This document shows, piece by piece, positions 1 through 56,284 of a stretch of 64,000 bases of DNA. The stretch comes from Paraescarpia echinospica (Eukaryota; Annelida; Polychaeta; Sabellida; Siboglinidae), in NCBI GenBank assembly GCA_020002185.1, contig JAHLWY010000220.1, positions 1 through 64,000 of the forward strand. The letters run 5' to 3'. How positions within the stretch are numbered: position 1 is the first letter of the stretch; every line of letters starts with the position of its first letter. The translations under genes were made by a program, and so were the position numbers. The notes beneath the pieces are model-generated. The model worked only from the letters and a program-made list of their open reading frames with translations. It was not told the origin of the DNA and did no database searches.

Positions 1-1374
1 GAAACAACTCCTGATGACGTCAGTAAGATTTTCAAGCACGTTAATCCTCACAAAGCAGCTGGGCCTGACAACGTCAGTGGTCGGGTCCTCAAGGAGTGCC
101 ATGCTCAGCTGGGTGCAGTGTTCAGCATCCTTTTCAACTGGTCTCTGAAGCAGCATCGCATCCCCCCGGCCTGGAAATCGTCAGTTATATGTCCTGTCCC
201 CAAGAAACCTGTGCCATCTGTTCTCAACGACTACCGCCCAGTGGCGCTTACCTCAATCGTCATGAAGTGCTTTGAGCGACTCGTACTTCGTCCTCTCCTT
301 CAGCATGTTGGGGATCAACTGGATCCCCTCCAATTTGCGTATAAACACAATCGAGGTGTGGATGATGCAGTTCTCACTCTATGTCATAGTGTGTATACTC
401 ACCTGGAAAAGCCCAAGTCGTTTGCCAGGATAGTCTTTATTGATTTTTCGTCGGATTTCAACACCATCCAGCCACACATCATGATGAGTAAACTTGTCAA
501 TATGCATGTGAACCCACACATCATCTTGTGGGTAAACCAGTTTCTTACTGAGCGTAAGCAAGTAGTGCGCTATAATGGTGCTGTTTCGAGCTCACTTTTC
601 ACTTTCACCGGTGCCCCCCAGGGCTCGGTGATCTCCCCTGTTCTGTTCACACTTTACACAGACGACTGTCGTAGCAGCCAGGAGAGCGTCAATTTCATCA
701 AATACAGCGATGACACAGCTATCGTCGACCTATCCGGCTCTGATCAAGTGTGTACGTGCGCTGTAGCAGATTTCACAGTGTGGTGTGACAATCATTCCCT
801 AGACCTGAACGTTCGTAAAACTGAAGAACTCATAATAGATTTTAGGAAAAATCCTACTTCTCCCAAGAGACTATTCATTAACCGAGAGTGTGTAAAGAGA
901 GTAGATGAATACAAGTATCTCGGCACTATCATTGATGCAAAGCTCACATTTGGTGAAAACACAGCGGTAATTAACAGAAAATGCCAGCAAAAGCTGTATT
1001 TCTTACGCAAGCTCAGGTCACTCAGTGTCAGCACACATGTTCTACAAACCTTCTACAGATGCTACATAGAAAGCTCTATTACATTTGGGTTTCTTGTGTG
1101 GTACGGCGGCCTGAGTATCGTGCATCGCAACACTCTGGCACGAACAGTCAGGGTTAGTGACAAGGTGGTGGGAAAAAAGCAGACCACTCTAAAAGATCTA
1201 TACAGGCAACGGGCAGAGAGAAAGGGAAAGAACGTCTCCTCAGACCCCGAACATCCCCTGTTTCCGTGCTATAAACTACTTCCTTCTGGCCGCCGCTTTC
1301 AACTCCCTCACTGCAAATTGAACCGCACGCGAAACTCTTTTGTTCCCTCGTCAATAAGACTAATGAATAAGTAA
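1..1374 (+). CDS. L2/CR1-like LINE ORF2, reverse transcriptase and C-terminus (5' end outside the window)
   Basis: The frame is open from position 1 to the stop at 1374. The start of the protein lies left of the window. Reverse-transcriptase landmarks appear in order: KAAGPDNVSGRVLKEC, NDYRPVALTSIVMKCFERLV, FIDFSSDFNTI (palm motif A), GAPQGSVISPVLFTLYTDD and the catalytic IKYSDDTAIV. The usual YADD is YSDD here. Beyond the palm come EYKYLGTIID and the L2-family tail LLPSGRRFQLP. There is no stop or frameshift, so this copy is young or was recently active. It is antisense to the receptor gene and downstream of its exon 13, so it is a guest and not a host gene. Confidence 0.9.
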   Translation, partial: ETTPDDVSKIFKHVNPHKAAGPDNVSGRVLKECHAQLGAVFSILFNWSLKQHRIPPAWKSSVICPVPKKPVPSVLNDYRPVALTSIVMKCFERLVLRPLLQHVGDQLDPLQFAYKHNRGVDDAVLTLCHSVYTHLEKPKSFARIVFIDFSSDFNTIQPHIMMSKLVNMHVNPHIILWVNQFLTERKQVVRYNGAVSSSLFTFTGAPQGSVISPVLFTLYTDDCRSSQESVNFIKYSDDTAIVDLSGSDQVCTCAVADFTVWCDNHSLDLNVRKTEELIIDFRKNPTSPKRLFINRECVKRVDEYKYLGTIIDAKLTFGENTAVINRKCQQKLYFLRKLRSLSVSTHVLQTFYRCYIESSITFGFLVWYGGLSIVHRNTLARTVRVSDKVVGKKQTTLKDLYRQRAERKGKNVSSDPEHPLFPCYKLLPSGRRFQLPHCKLNRTRNSFVPSSIRLMNK

Positions 1375-1648
1375 CTGACCTTCGTTCCCCTCCATCTCTG
1401 CCAGTCTTCCCTGCCAGTTTGACACTGAGTGAGCCTGAGATGATTTGACTTTTTTTAAACTGGTGTAACATACTTAACTTATTTATTTATTTAACCGATA
1501 TAACTTTTATTACTTTTATTATTTTTATTTTTACATTGTTTATATTGCATGTACATTTGTTTTATTTGTTTTAATATGTTGCTCTACACTCCAAATGAAT
1601 TTCCCTCCCAAGGGACAATAAAGTATTGTGATTGTGAGTGTGATTGAA
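1375..1648 (+). mobile_element. 3' UTR and tail of the L2-like LINE
   Basis: After the stop comes an AT-rich UTR. It ends with aagggacaataaagtattg followed by short tandem attgtga-type repeats to about 1645. An AATAAAGTATTGTGATTG-like end is the usual 3' terminus of L2/CR1-type LINEs. Confidence 0.75.
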
Positions 1649-1651
1649 CTG

Positions 1652-1829
1652 TACCAGTGTCTTCTTCCTTTAACCACGTGTCTGTCAATATGGCGACATC
1701 ACCCGCCGTGTCAATGGTGTGTTCACTGACGAGGAATGCTTTCCCAATAACAGAGCGTGTGTTCAGCAATAGAACATTCAATTCAGATGCCCTCGTCAGT
1801 CCTCTGTACTGGAGTAAGGTTAGCCACAT
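1652..1829 (-). pseudogene. LINE endonuclease fragment, inverted
   Basis: The minus strand encodes ELNVLLLNTRSVIGKAF and AGDVAILTDTWLKEE, the N-terminal part of an apurinic-type (EEP) endonuclease of a jockey/CR1-like LINE. It abuts the 3' tail of the plus-strand LINE and is cut there. It therefore belongs to another, truncated insertion in opposite orientation. Confidence 0.65.
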
Positions 1830-2348
<519 letters not shown>

Positions 2349-2393
2349 CATATATACGCACACAAACACTTGCACGTACGCACGCACACATGC

Positions 2394-2439
2394 TCACACA
2401 CACACACACTCACGCATACACACACACACACACAAAAAC

Positions 2440-2518
<79 letters not shown>

Positions 2519-2524
2519 AACACA
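2394..2524 (+). repeat. (CA)n microsatellite
   Basis: CA units with a few interruptions (CG, CT, AA). This tract is complementary to the (TG)n tract just upstream. Confidence 0.97.
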
Positions 2525-2646
2525 CTAGCCTTCCTTTTAATGTGTATATCATGCGTATGCCATTATACGAAATGCTGATGTATAAGCATCATATGTCCAA
2601 AAATCATAATGTCTTATGTTAACAGTGACACTATTCCAAAACTTAC

Positions 2647-46556
<43,910 letters not shown>

Positions 46557-47449
46557 CCTCGCTTGTATGAAACACTAAAATGTAAAATTGTTATCACAGT
46601 CAACAGTCCAAATAATGACACAACTTTGAGGAAAACAGCACGTTTGCACACATAGTTGTAGATTAGACAAACTGTTGATGTTTACTTAGAGTGCCACGTT
46701 TAATTAAATTAAATTGTGTCACTTCAATAATTATCGTTAGATCATTAACTATGCGTTACGAACAACGATATGTGCTTTTGCTAAAGCAACTCAAAGCACG
46801 CTATTGTCAGGGAGCACATGGGTCGAAGTGGAAACCTAATCAGGCTAATGCTATTTTTCGTTGCCTTACGTTTTTTTAATTCAAACCTTTCTGAATAATA
46901 ATTCAGAGGGCAGCCCTCTCACATCAGTTTGCCTCACTCTGAAAACTAGATCTACATTCAAGTCTACGGATTCCAGATTTTGGGTGTAACTACAGAGAAT
47001 GCACATTTGCCAATGTTAAGCTTAGTCTTCGTAACTTCGGATATCTGAAAAATGCAGAAAACTAACCAAATAGGATGGTCGTTGTATAGAAAAGGCAGGC
47101 TTTGTAATAATGCCTAACTTAAATTTGATTCGATACGGAACCGGAGGCCAGTGCAACTTTTTAAGTAGTGGTAGTGATGACGCGTAAACGACGTGCTTTG
47201 AGAACCACGTGTGCTAAACAGTTATGTACACGTTGGAGTTTACCTAAGTCCATTTACCAATGTTGTTAGTAGTGAATTGCACAAGCCAATGCGACTGCTA
47301 ATTAGAGCTACTGATATTATTTTAGCAGTAGATAAAGATAAATGACGCCGAATTTGACAGAAATCACGTACATATTATGGTAGAAACAGGATTTGCATAC
47401 ATGATAAATATTCTGATGTCAGTAGCGAATTTCCAAAAAAGTGAATCCT
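46557..47449. promoter_or_regulatory. upstream flank of the receptor gene
   Basis: This stretch must hold the 5' UTR and probably the promoter for the minus-strand gene. No TATA box or other element could be assigned with confidence. Confidence 0.3.
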
Positions 47450-47790
47450 GTAGGCATTTCTTAGTATAATTTGCCAACAAACGTTTTTAGGGTAATTTGA
47501 GTGTGCTGAATCTAAATTCCATGTTGGCAATCTGTGGGAAACGTCCATGACCCTAAATTTCAGAAAACAAAAAATACGTCAGATTAACCCCCGAATATAA
47601 TCCAACACCCTTCTAATTAGCATAAAGTTGATCACGTTATAAAATTAACCAATGTTGGTAATATATGGGAAAGGTGTTGACCCCCTTAATTACAAAAAGA
47701 CAAAACTACGTCAGTTGTATACCCGAAAGCAAAAATAAATAAAGGCCATTCTTACTAACGTAATATTGATCTCGCCAAATATATCTATAA
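47450..47790 (+). repeat. dispersed repeat, inverted relative to 49905-50215
   Basis: It matches the reverse complement of 49905-50215 in blocks such as ccatgttggcaatctgtgg and ttctaattagcataa. Each copy has two internal sub-repeats with a cctaaatt...ttctaattag.at core. Confidence 0.75.
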
Positions 47791-48242
47791 TAAAACATTT
47801 TCCCTAATGGAGTGAGATAAATAAATATAAATAATATTGCAATCATTTATCATGACCGATATTTAAATTAAATAAATATACAAATATTTATTAAGATTAA
47901 GAACAAGTGTGAATAAATGTAAAGTGATACATGGAGACCTGCACTAGAACTGAAAGATCGTTGACGTTCATACCACCAATACAGTTTAACACAACTCTAA
48001 TCACTGATCACAGCTATGTACTACAAGGAAATAGTTATACCGAATAATAAATTAATAAAATACCAATATAAATACATGTAACATGTGTTTATATTTATAT
48101 ACAACAAACTAGTTTAACATTGTACAATGCACTATACGATATGATATGAACTGTCAACAGCTGATTGTATCTGAAGTTAGAATTATCAATAAGATGGTCA
48201 CAGGGTTTCTAGTGGTGTCATAACGACACGGTTTGTTTGTCT
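47791..48242. other. no recognised feature
   Basis: AT-rich intergenic DNA. Confidence 0.5.
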
Positions 48243-49003
48243 AGCAGCACAACATTTCCTTAACGACAATCATAGCAACGTGTACATAGTTATAGTTAGC
48301 TCCTAATTAAACAATACTGCAATAAGATAATTGTTATCTGGATTTAGCTTCAATTTACTTGCTTCTATCAACAGACATATGTCAGTGAAACAGCCATTTA
48401 AAGTTGATAGAGATACCTATGCTTCTGTTGGTGATAGTGATATATAAACATGTGTGTCGTCAGCATACAAGTGATGATTTATGTTATTGGTATTGGCTCG
48501 CGTAGGGGATATAGTGTATAAGCTAAACAGAACAGGACCAAGAACTCCAAATGGGATATATTCTTAACAAGATAATGAGCTAAATATGTTAATACTTTGG
48601 TATCGGTCGAACTAAACCACTGAAGAGCTGTGCCATAAATCCCACAATGTCTAGCCTATAGAGCCATATACAAAATATACGTAGAGGTCGAGTTCACGAA
48701 TTATTGCACACACACGCAATACAGCCGGGCAATAAATCATATCTCGAAAAGTACTTTCAAAAACATACTTTAATAGTGTCTATACTCAATCTAATGACGC
48801 GTCCTTTTAAGATATTATATATGCACCTTCAATTAACTGCTGATATACATGTGTGTATGTGTGCGTGCGTGTGTGTAGGTGTCCGTGCGTGCGTGAGTGA
48901 GTGAATGCGTGGGTGGGAGGGTGAGTGACTGAGTGACCGAGTGAGTGTACGCGTGCGTGCGTGCGTGCGTGCGTGTGTGTGTGTGTTGAAATGTTGAGAA
49001 TGG
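48243..49003. repeat. tandem duplication, unit 1 (761 bp, uninterrupted)
   Basis: It starts agcagcacaacatttcct and ends in a GTGC/GAGT microsatellite followed by tgttgagaatgg. The same sequence resumes immediately at 49004. Nearly every base of 48324-48968 recurs at offset 2025-2026. Confidence 0.9.
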
Positions 49004-49084
49004 AGCAGCACAACATTTCCTTAACGACAATCATAGCAACGTGTACATAGTTATAGTTAGCTCCTAATTAAACAATACTGCAAT

Positions 49085-50350
49085 GCGTGCACATTCGGAA
49101 AAAAATACATAAAATCGCATCTGCCTTATTGTTTGAACAAACTTGTGTGATAAACGAATGACTGTTTCGACAACTTGTGCACTTGCACAGATCGGCACAT
49201 GACTGTCTTGACTTTCAACAGCAACAGTTGTCACCGACACACTAGTTGGTACAACTGCACGACACTGTCGCATTACAGGTATCTGGAATAGCGGGGAGAG
49301 TTACCAGGTGCGGTCACGGGTCTTCAGATTTTAATTTCCACCCTAGGAGGTTACGTCTGGAAATTCTGGATAGACGCAGTGGGCTTGATCCACATTTTGC
49401 CTGTTAGTGGGACCTCTTGATGTGCAGTCTTGCTACATTTGTCGTGGATGGAAACGCCTCTTGTGATGTTCCATTGCAGAAAAGTACAGTTCTTGCCTTA
49501 TCTCATGTGGTCATGTTGGGGAGACTGTCCATCCTGTTCAGAAATGCTTCCACAGCCTGATGCATTGCATCTTGTCAAAATGGGCAACTAGAAAAGCAAG
49601 AATATCATTGTCCTGAACTACCACCATCACCGAATCTGCAGTTGTATGTATACAATACAAAACAACACGTGTGTCTGCCCTCTCGTGGATGGCTTGCAAA
49701 ATACTGGTGTCTATTTCTGTGTCCGATTCCTTGACACGTGTTGTTTCCCTAAAATCTTCAGACACAGCCAATGTGTTCTTTGTTGAAAACCCAGTAAGTT
49801 CCTCCAAAAGAAACTCGACCAAATCTGCCTTGTTGTCCACAAGAGAGATACACTTCGCTCCTTAAAGGAAAGTATTATTATAATTACATTATCTGGTCAG
49901 TATTACGTCAATTAGAAGGGCGTTCATCCATTTTTGTTTTCGGGTGAAAAACTGACGTATTTGTATTTTTACAATTTAGGGGGTCATGGATCCCTCCCAC
50001 ATATTATCAAAATGGATTAATTTATTACGTGATCAATATTATGCTAATTAGAATGGTGTTGTTTCACACTCGGATGTTAATGGAACGTTATTTTGTGTTT
50101 TCAAAATTTAGGGGGTCATCGACCCCTTCCACAGATTGCCAACATGGATTTTTGGTTTCAGCACACCCAAAATACTCTAAAAAGGTTTCTTGGCATATTC
50201 GACTAAAAATGCCTACGGAACGTTTTAAAAGCTGAAATCACGGTCAAAGACAACATCTAAATTTCGAACGGTATTTGATGGTGATTTAACCGTAAAGTGG
50301 TCGACAACATTGTTTCTTTGTTGTTGTTTTTTGTGCCAATAATTTAATTA
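49085..50350. mobile_element. insertion carrying a FEN-like nuclease relic
   Basis: This segment separates two parts that are contiguous in the neighbouring duplicate (empty site at 48323/48324). It holds the minus-strand nuclease relic C and the 49905-50215 repeat, whose inverted relative lies at 47450. A caat at the left junction and caataa near 50335 may be the target duplication. No TIR was seen. Confidence 0.6.
49110..49870 (-). pseudogene. relic C of the FEN/XPG-like nuclease family (catalytic part and Cys-rich tail)
   Basis: The minus strand encodes QAIHERADTRVVLYCIHTTA and VMVVVQDNDILAFLVAHFDK, the EEADTR/DTD blocks. The GCD..S block is deleted. Then come DKARTVLFCNGTSQEAFPS and ARLHIKRSH. 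Last is a cysteine-rich tail around 49260-49140 (CSCT, CVGDNCCC, KSRQSCADLCKCTSCRNS). The tail spacing resembles tesmin/TSO1-type CXC motifs. Stops and frameshifts are present. Confidence 0.68.
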
Positions 50351-51010
50351 GATAATTGTTATCTGGATTTAGCTTCAATTTACTTGCTTCTATCAACAGA
50401 CATATGTCAGTGAAACAGCCATTTAAAGTTGATAGAGATACCTATGCTTCTGTTGGTGATAGTGATATATAAACATGTGTGTCGTCAGCATACAAGTGAT
50501 GATTTATGTTATTGGTAATGGCTCGCGTAGGGGATATAGTGTATAAGCTAAACAGAACAGGACCAAGAACTCCAAATGGGATATATTCTTAACAAGATAA
50601 TGAGCTAAATATGTTAATACTTTGGTATCGGTCGAACTAAACCACTGAAGAGCTGTGCCATAAATCCCCCAATGTCTAGCCTATAGAGCCATATACAAAA
50701 TATACGTAGAGGTCGAGTTCACGAATTATTGCACACGCACGCAATACAGCCGGGCAATAAATCATATCTCGAAAAGTACTTTCAAAAACATACTTTAATA
50801 GTGTCTATACTCAATCTAATGACGCGTCCTTTTAAGATATTATATATGCACCTTCAATTCACTGCTGATATACATGTGTGTATGTGTGCGTGCGTGTGTG
50901 CAGGTGTCCGTGCGTGCGTGAGTGAGTGAATGCGTGGGTGGGAGGGTGAGTGACTGAGTGAGTGTACGCGTGCGTGCGTGCGTGTGTGTGTGTTGAAATG
51001 TTGAGAATGG

Positions 51011-51865
51011 CATTCCTCATCTTGGTCAAGTCGGATACGTATATTAGAAGAATTACGGTAATTGAACTTCCTCGTTCAGGTCCGAGTCTTTATGCTACAA
51101 GGCTAAATCAAGCACTGAATAGTTCTTTTGAGTCGTGGCTTCTGGCATACATGTTTATGTGAAACAAACTACGTGACCGTTATACGGCCGCCAGTGCAAC
51201 TCGGGCGGACTGCTCTCTGATTCCAAAAGATAACACACTATTACTAAAGAGATGGCTTTGTAACTTGAAACTGTATACTTGTATTACTAGTCGAACTTAT
51301 GATTGCTTCACATGTCCATACCCGTGTGTGTGAGTGTGCGTGTGTGAGCGCGTGTGTGCGTGCGTGTGTGTGCGTGTGCGCGTGTGTGCGTGTGTGTGCG
51401 TTCGTGTGTGTGCGTGTGTGTGCGTGTGTGTATGTGTGCGTGTGTGCGAGCGTGCCCTCGCTCGTTCGTGCGCATTTGACGTTCTTTTATATTATCTTTA
51501 CATTTGATAGCCAATCTTCCATCAGTTATAGCTACTAAGTGTGAAGAAAGCAGAAAAGCCCGCATAGAATATTTGAAGAACACGTCAAATAAAGAGAAGA
51601 GAGAAATATACAGGGACAGGAACAGACTAGTGAAGAAGGCAATGTGAATTCACAAGAGAAAAGAGCTTGAGGAAAAGATAGAACAATGGAACAGGGTTTA
51701 AAGAAACGAGCGAGAAATTACTAACAAGTCTCGCAAACATCTCACGGCTGCAAAGGATAGTAATGGAAACCTGAAAACGGCTCCAGCTGAGGTCTTACAA
51801 TGTTGTGAAATCTACTTCCAGAAACATCTTAACACAAATTGGTCAAGAACAGAGGAAGCAGTTAA
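51011..51865 (+). repeat. second tandem-duplicated segment, copy 1
   Basis: 51018-51700 recurs at about 52393-53000 (offset about 1375). Shared blocks include catcttggtcaagtcggata, agccaatcttccatca and gaagagagaaatatacag. It includes a GTGC/GTGT microsatellite at 51322-51460 and part of a LINE linker (frame with EKREIYRDRNRLVKKA-like sequence). Confidence 0.8.
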
Positions 51866-53060
51866 AGCTAAACAGAACAGGACCACGAACTCCAAATGGG
51901 ATATATTCCTAACAAAATAATAAGCCAAATACGTTAATGCTTTGGTATCGGTCTGAAATATACTAATATATATATAACAGAACTAAACCACTAAAGAGCT
52001 GTGTCGGAAATCCTACAATGTCTAGCCTATAGAGGCACATATAAAATATACGTAGTGGACGAGTTCACGAATTATTACACACGCACGCAATATAGCCGGG
52101 CAATAAATTATATCTCGAAAACTACTATTAAAAACATATTTTTTTCATAAATTGTGTATATACTCAATCTAATGACGCGTCCTCAAGCTCCTTTTGCATA
52201 CCAGCAGTTAATTGAAGATGCATTTATAATAATAAATGCTTCTTCCATTAACTGCTGGTATGCATGTGTGTGTGCGTATGTACATGTGTGAGTGAGTGAG
52301 TGAGTGAGTGAGTGAGTGAGTGTACGCGCGCATGCGTTTGTGCGTGCGTGCGTGCGTGTGTGTGTGTGTTGAAATGTTCTGAGTAGTATTACTCATCTTG
52401 GTCAAGTCGGATACGTATATTAGAAGAATTACGGTAATTGAACTTGTTCAAGTCCAAGTCATTATGCTAGAAGGCTAAATCGAGCACCGAAAAGGTCTTT
52501 TGAATCGTGGCTTCTGACATACAGGTTTATGCCCAGTAAACACTAATACATGACCGTTATACGGCTGACAGTGTAACTCGTGCGGACTGCTCACTGACTT
52601 GTAATACTAGTCGAACTTATGATTGCTTCACATGTCCATTCCCGTGTGTGCGTCCGTGTGTGCGTGTGTGCGTGCGTGCGCGTGTGTGCCTGTGTGCGTG
52701 CGTGCGTGCGTGCGTGCGTGCGCGCGTTCGTTCGTTCGTACGTATTTGACGTTCTTTTATATTGCTTTTATATTTGATATCCAATCTTCCATCATTTATA
52801 GCTACAGGGTGTGAAGAATGCGGAAAAGCCCGCATCAAATATTTAAAAAACACGGCAAATAATGAGAAGAGAGAAATATACAGAGACAAGAACAGACTAG
52901 TGAAGAAGGCAATACGAATTCACAAGAGAAAAGAGCTTGAGGATAAGATAGAACATATGGAACAGAAATTCAAGAAAAACAATGCACATAACTTGTTCAG
53001 AAACGTGCGAGAATTTAGTAGCAAGTTTCGCAAACATGTCACGGATAGGATAGTAACGGA
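51866..53060 (+). repeat. diverged third copy of the duplicated unit plus flank
   Basis: 51866-52380 resembles 48513-49003 but with many substitutions and small insertions. 52385-53060 resembles 51011-51720. Microsatellites lie at 52264-52372 and 52643-52745. Confidence 0.75.
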
Positions 53061-53784
53061 AACCTGAAAACGGCTTCACCTGCGGTCTTAAAATTTTGTG
53101 AAATCTACTTTCAGAAACATCTTAATAGAAATTTGGAGCAAGTAGCTTAATCTCTATTCATGGTAAATTGTTTTGTAAGATGATATTCACAAGAATAAAA
53201 TACACCAATTTGCAATTTGGATTGTGGAGAAACGGGGGAAACGATATATGCTATCTTCATAGTGCGCCAGATCATAGAAAAGACAAATGTACACCAGCTC
53301 CCAGTATATGTCAATTTTGTGGATTCCAAGGCCGTATTTGACACCATTTGGAGGGATGCATTATGGAAGATGCTGAGATCAATTGGGGTGGACCCCAAAA
53401 TGACATCACTGATTGAGGTCATGTACGAAAATGTCGAATATGCTGTTATCATATTGGTCAGTTGACAGATTGGTTCAAAGTTGAAATTAGAGTGAGGCAG
53501 GGCTGTCTGCCATCACCTATCCTGTTCAATGTTTTCCTCAAGTTTGCCATGGCTGACCTGAGCCTATCTAAGGAGTTCAAACTAGTTACAGACACCAGTC
53601 TTGACATCAGGTATGCTGACGACACAACACTAATATCTACCATATTCGAGAAACTATAACTTGCAACTGAAGAGCTTCAAACAACCTGTAACAAATGGGG
53701 TACGATAAAATAACAAAGATAAGACTAGAATACATACATAATAACAGCATAATAAGACTACACGTTACTCAAATATAATAATAA

Positions 53785-54330
53785 TAAAATAACTTCTATT
53801 GCGCCTAAATCCTTGAAAACCAAGTTCAGAGGCGCATCAAAACAAAAGGATTGGTCAATCTCAAAATCCATAACTAGTTTTCCAGTTGTCAACAGATGGG
53901 TCAAGGCGCTTGAGAGCTAAGGTGGATAAGCAAGGTAGTAAAGATACGTTTTTAAATGACGACGGAATTTTGTAATATTTTCAACTGATCTAACATTATG
54001 AGGGAGCATATTCCAAAGAGTTGGTGCAGCAACAGAAAAAGCCCTAGTTCCAATGTTAGTGTTGACTGTAGGAACAAAAAGTAGGTCAGAACTAGATGAT
54101 GACCGTGATCTGACCTTGACCTTTAAAATCGGGCAGCCCCCGCTCAAAAAACAAAAAGTAGGTCAGAACTAAATATCGAAGCTGGATAGGTTTTTTTCTT
54201 ACAGGAGAAAGCAATGAATGCAAATAAGATGGTTGCTTATTGGACAGTGCCTGGTATATATTGGTACAGATCTTAAATATTATACGATATCGTACAGGAA
54301 GCCAATGCAAAGACTTCAAAGGTCACTATC
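53785..54330 (-). pseudogene. CR1-like LINE 3' end
   Basis: The minus strand encodes SLHWLPVRYRIIFKICTNIY, DLLFVPTVNTNIGTRAFSVA, PTLWNMLPHNVRSVENI and KFRRHLKTYLYYL. The UTR carries aaggatttaggcgcaataga and an ATTATT tail near 53780. It is the same family as 39020-39420, better preserved. Confidence 0.82.
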
Positions 54331-54334
54331 TTGT

Positions 54335-54960
54335 CTAAATCAAGGATATCATTAATAACATGTGGTAAATTATATCTAAGGCACTTTTTGCAAATTCATG
54401 TTTAATTCTGTATGTATGTAGTTCAGTTGCTCTTCGAATATCATAGTAATGTATGCCAGCATTTGGGGTTATCTGCCAACTTAATAAGTAGATAGGTACA
54501 TTTTGATGTCTATATTTGTAATAAAATTTTAGTTCTTGTAATTTGAGTAAGTCATCTACTTTTACTATGTTGAGTTGTTTAAAAAGCGGTTTTGTGTGTG
54601 AATTGTATTTGCTTAATGTTATAATTCTCACTGCTTTCTAATGGATTTTCATTAATTAATTTCCTTGATATCCCCATATCGTGATACAATTATTTATATG
54701 AGATAATAGCAATGCATTATACAATATAATTTTTACTTTTAAAGGTAGCACGTTTTAATCAATTTAATATTCCTAAAGTTTTAGAACATTTATTTTATAC
54801 TTTTTTGGTGTGTTTATTTCAATTTAAGTTAGTGCCTAGTGTTAAACCTAAGACGTCAAATTCTTCCTATCACTGAATATTTATGTTATCTATTTTGAGT
54901 AATAATCTTGGTGTATGTTTGTTTGGCATTTGGAAGGTCATATATTTAGATTTAGTTTTA
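54335..54960 (-). pseudogene. LINE RT C-terminal fragment
   Basis: Minus-strand frames give KSKYMTFQMPNKHTPRLLL, KIDNINI, CSKTLGILN, then VRIITLSKYNSHTKPLFKQL and ELKFYYKYRHQNVPIYLL. These are the thumb and C-terminal blocks of a LINE reverse transcriptase of a different family from its right and left neighbours. Confidence 0.7.
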
Positions 54961-55229
54961 TTTTGTGAAAACTTGTCACCCAAATATTTTGAGAAGTTCA
55001 GACAAGCATATCATCCGGAAAAATGAAGAACTCTATACTGTGAGAGAGTACTGCTTCCTAGGCAGCATAGTACCTTCTACAGAGAGGGACGTTGACAGGC
55101 GAATAGCCTTAGCATCAGTAGCTTTTGGTAGACTCAGAAACAACGTATTTCCAAACAGAGGCATCTCAATAAGAATGAAACCCACACTACAGAGAACGAT
55201 ATTAAAGGAGAACTGCAAACCATAATCGT

Positions 55230-56284
55230 GACCAGAGTCCCGTCTAAACTGTTAGCCGCTAGATACAGCCATCCCTAGATTACTACTGACATCAGAAGAA
55301 CGACCAGGAGGTAGCAGAGAGGAAGCTGTCGTACATTAATGATCTGCCAGATGTTGTACGCTCCTCGAATACCAAGCTGTTCGCAGATGACTGCCTCCTC
55401 TTTAAGAAACCAGCAGGCTCTCCAGTCGGATCTGTCATCATTGGAGCAGTGGGAGAAGAACTGGCAGATGAAATTCAATCCAGAAAAGTGCACAACCATC
55501 ATAATCATACCGAAGAAAACCAAACTGGCCCGAGAAACATCATACACCATCCATAACAAAGTGGTAGAAACATCCGAAGCAAGCAGATACCTGAGCGTCA
55601 CAATCACCAATAACCTGACATGGTCAAGACATACAGCGTCAACAGCAGAGAAAACAAACGACGAAACATCAACGACTGCTCAACCAAAATCAAGGCCATT
55701 TCCTACACCATCATCATCTGCTGCTTGGAACCCCCATCTCCAGAAAGACATAAATCAACTAGACGCATTGCAGTGACGACTAGCCAGATTCTCTTGTGGC
55801 GAATACAAAGACAGAACACCAGGTAGTGTCGAAAACATGCTGAAGGTGCTGCACTGGGAAAGTCTTGATGCGAGGAGGAAGAACAACCGCCGTAGTTTCC
55901 TTCACAAAATCAGCATAGACCAATACCTCCAAAGGAGTGACACCAGAACTCGAAGAGACCAGCGTTTTCGTCAAGCGAGGGCAGACCACCCAGCCCTTTA
56001 CCACTCCTTTTCCCTGCAACACTCAGAGAGTGGAATAGGATCCCTACAAGCCACCACCTGCCCAGAGGCTTTCAATGCTGACCTTGGTGACCTCAACATC
56101 TACCACCCGATAGTTTCTTGCTGAAACATCCAAGTACATCGTACATAGTTTAAAACTGTCCAGTGCTCTATACAACACCTTTTCAACATTTTAACATTTC
56201 AACTATTTTTAAGAGCGCATAAGCTTCGTTGGACTTTTAACGCCCGGAAAGGGCCCACTCCAGTATTTGGAAGAAGAAGAAGAT
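55230..56284 (+). pseudogene. LINE RT palm-C to C-terminus fragment
   Basis: It reads YINDLPDVVRSSNTKLFADD, SDLSSLEQWEKNWQMKFNPE, ETSYTIHNKVVETSEASRYL and LTWSRHTASTAEK. Then, in other frames, come CGEYKDRTPGSVENMLKVLH and LDARRKNNRRSFLHKISID. It ends with a gaagaagaagaagatgg tail and splits the surrounding LINE between the blocks ending LQRTILKEN and starting ILPIAIYGEE. Confidence 0.78.

Larger units (their letters stand above)
49004..51010. repeat. tandem duplication, unit 2 (split by a 1.27-kb insertion)
   Basis: 49004-49084 repeats 48243-48323. 50351-51010 repeats 48326-49003. The 49085-50350 segment has no counterpart in unit 1. Confidence 0.9.

Noticed and set aside
792..1034. Minus-strand frames over the LINE RT (also 379-561 and 1154-1471)
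   Set aside because: They are shadows of the plus-strand reverse transcriptase frame.
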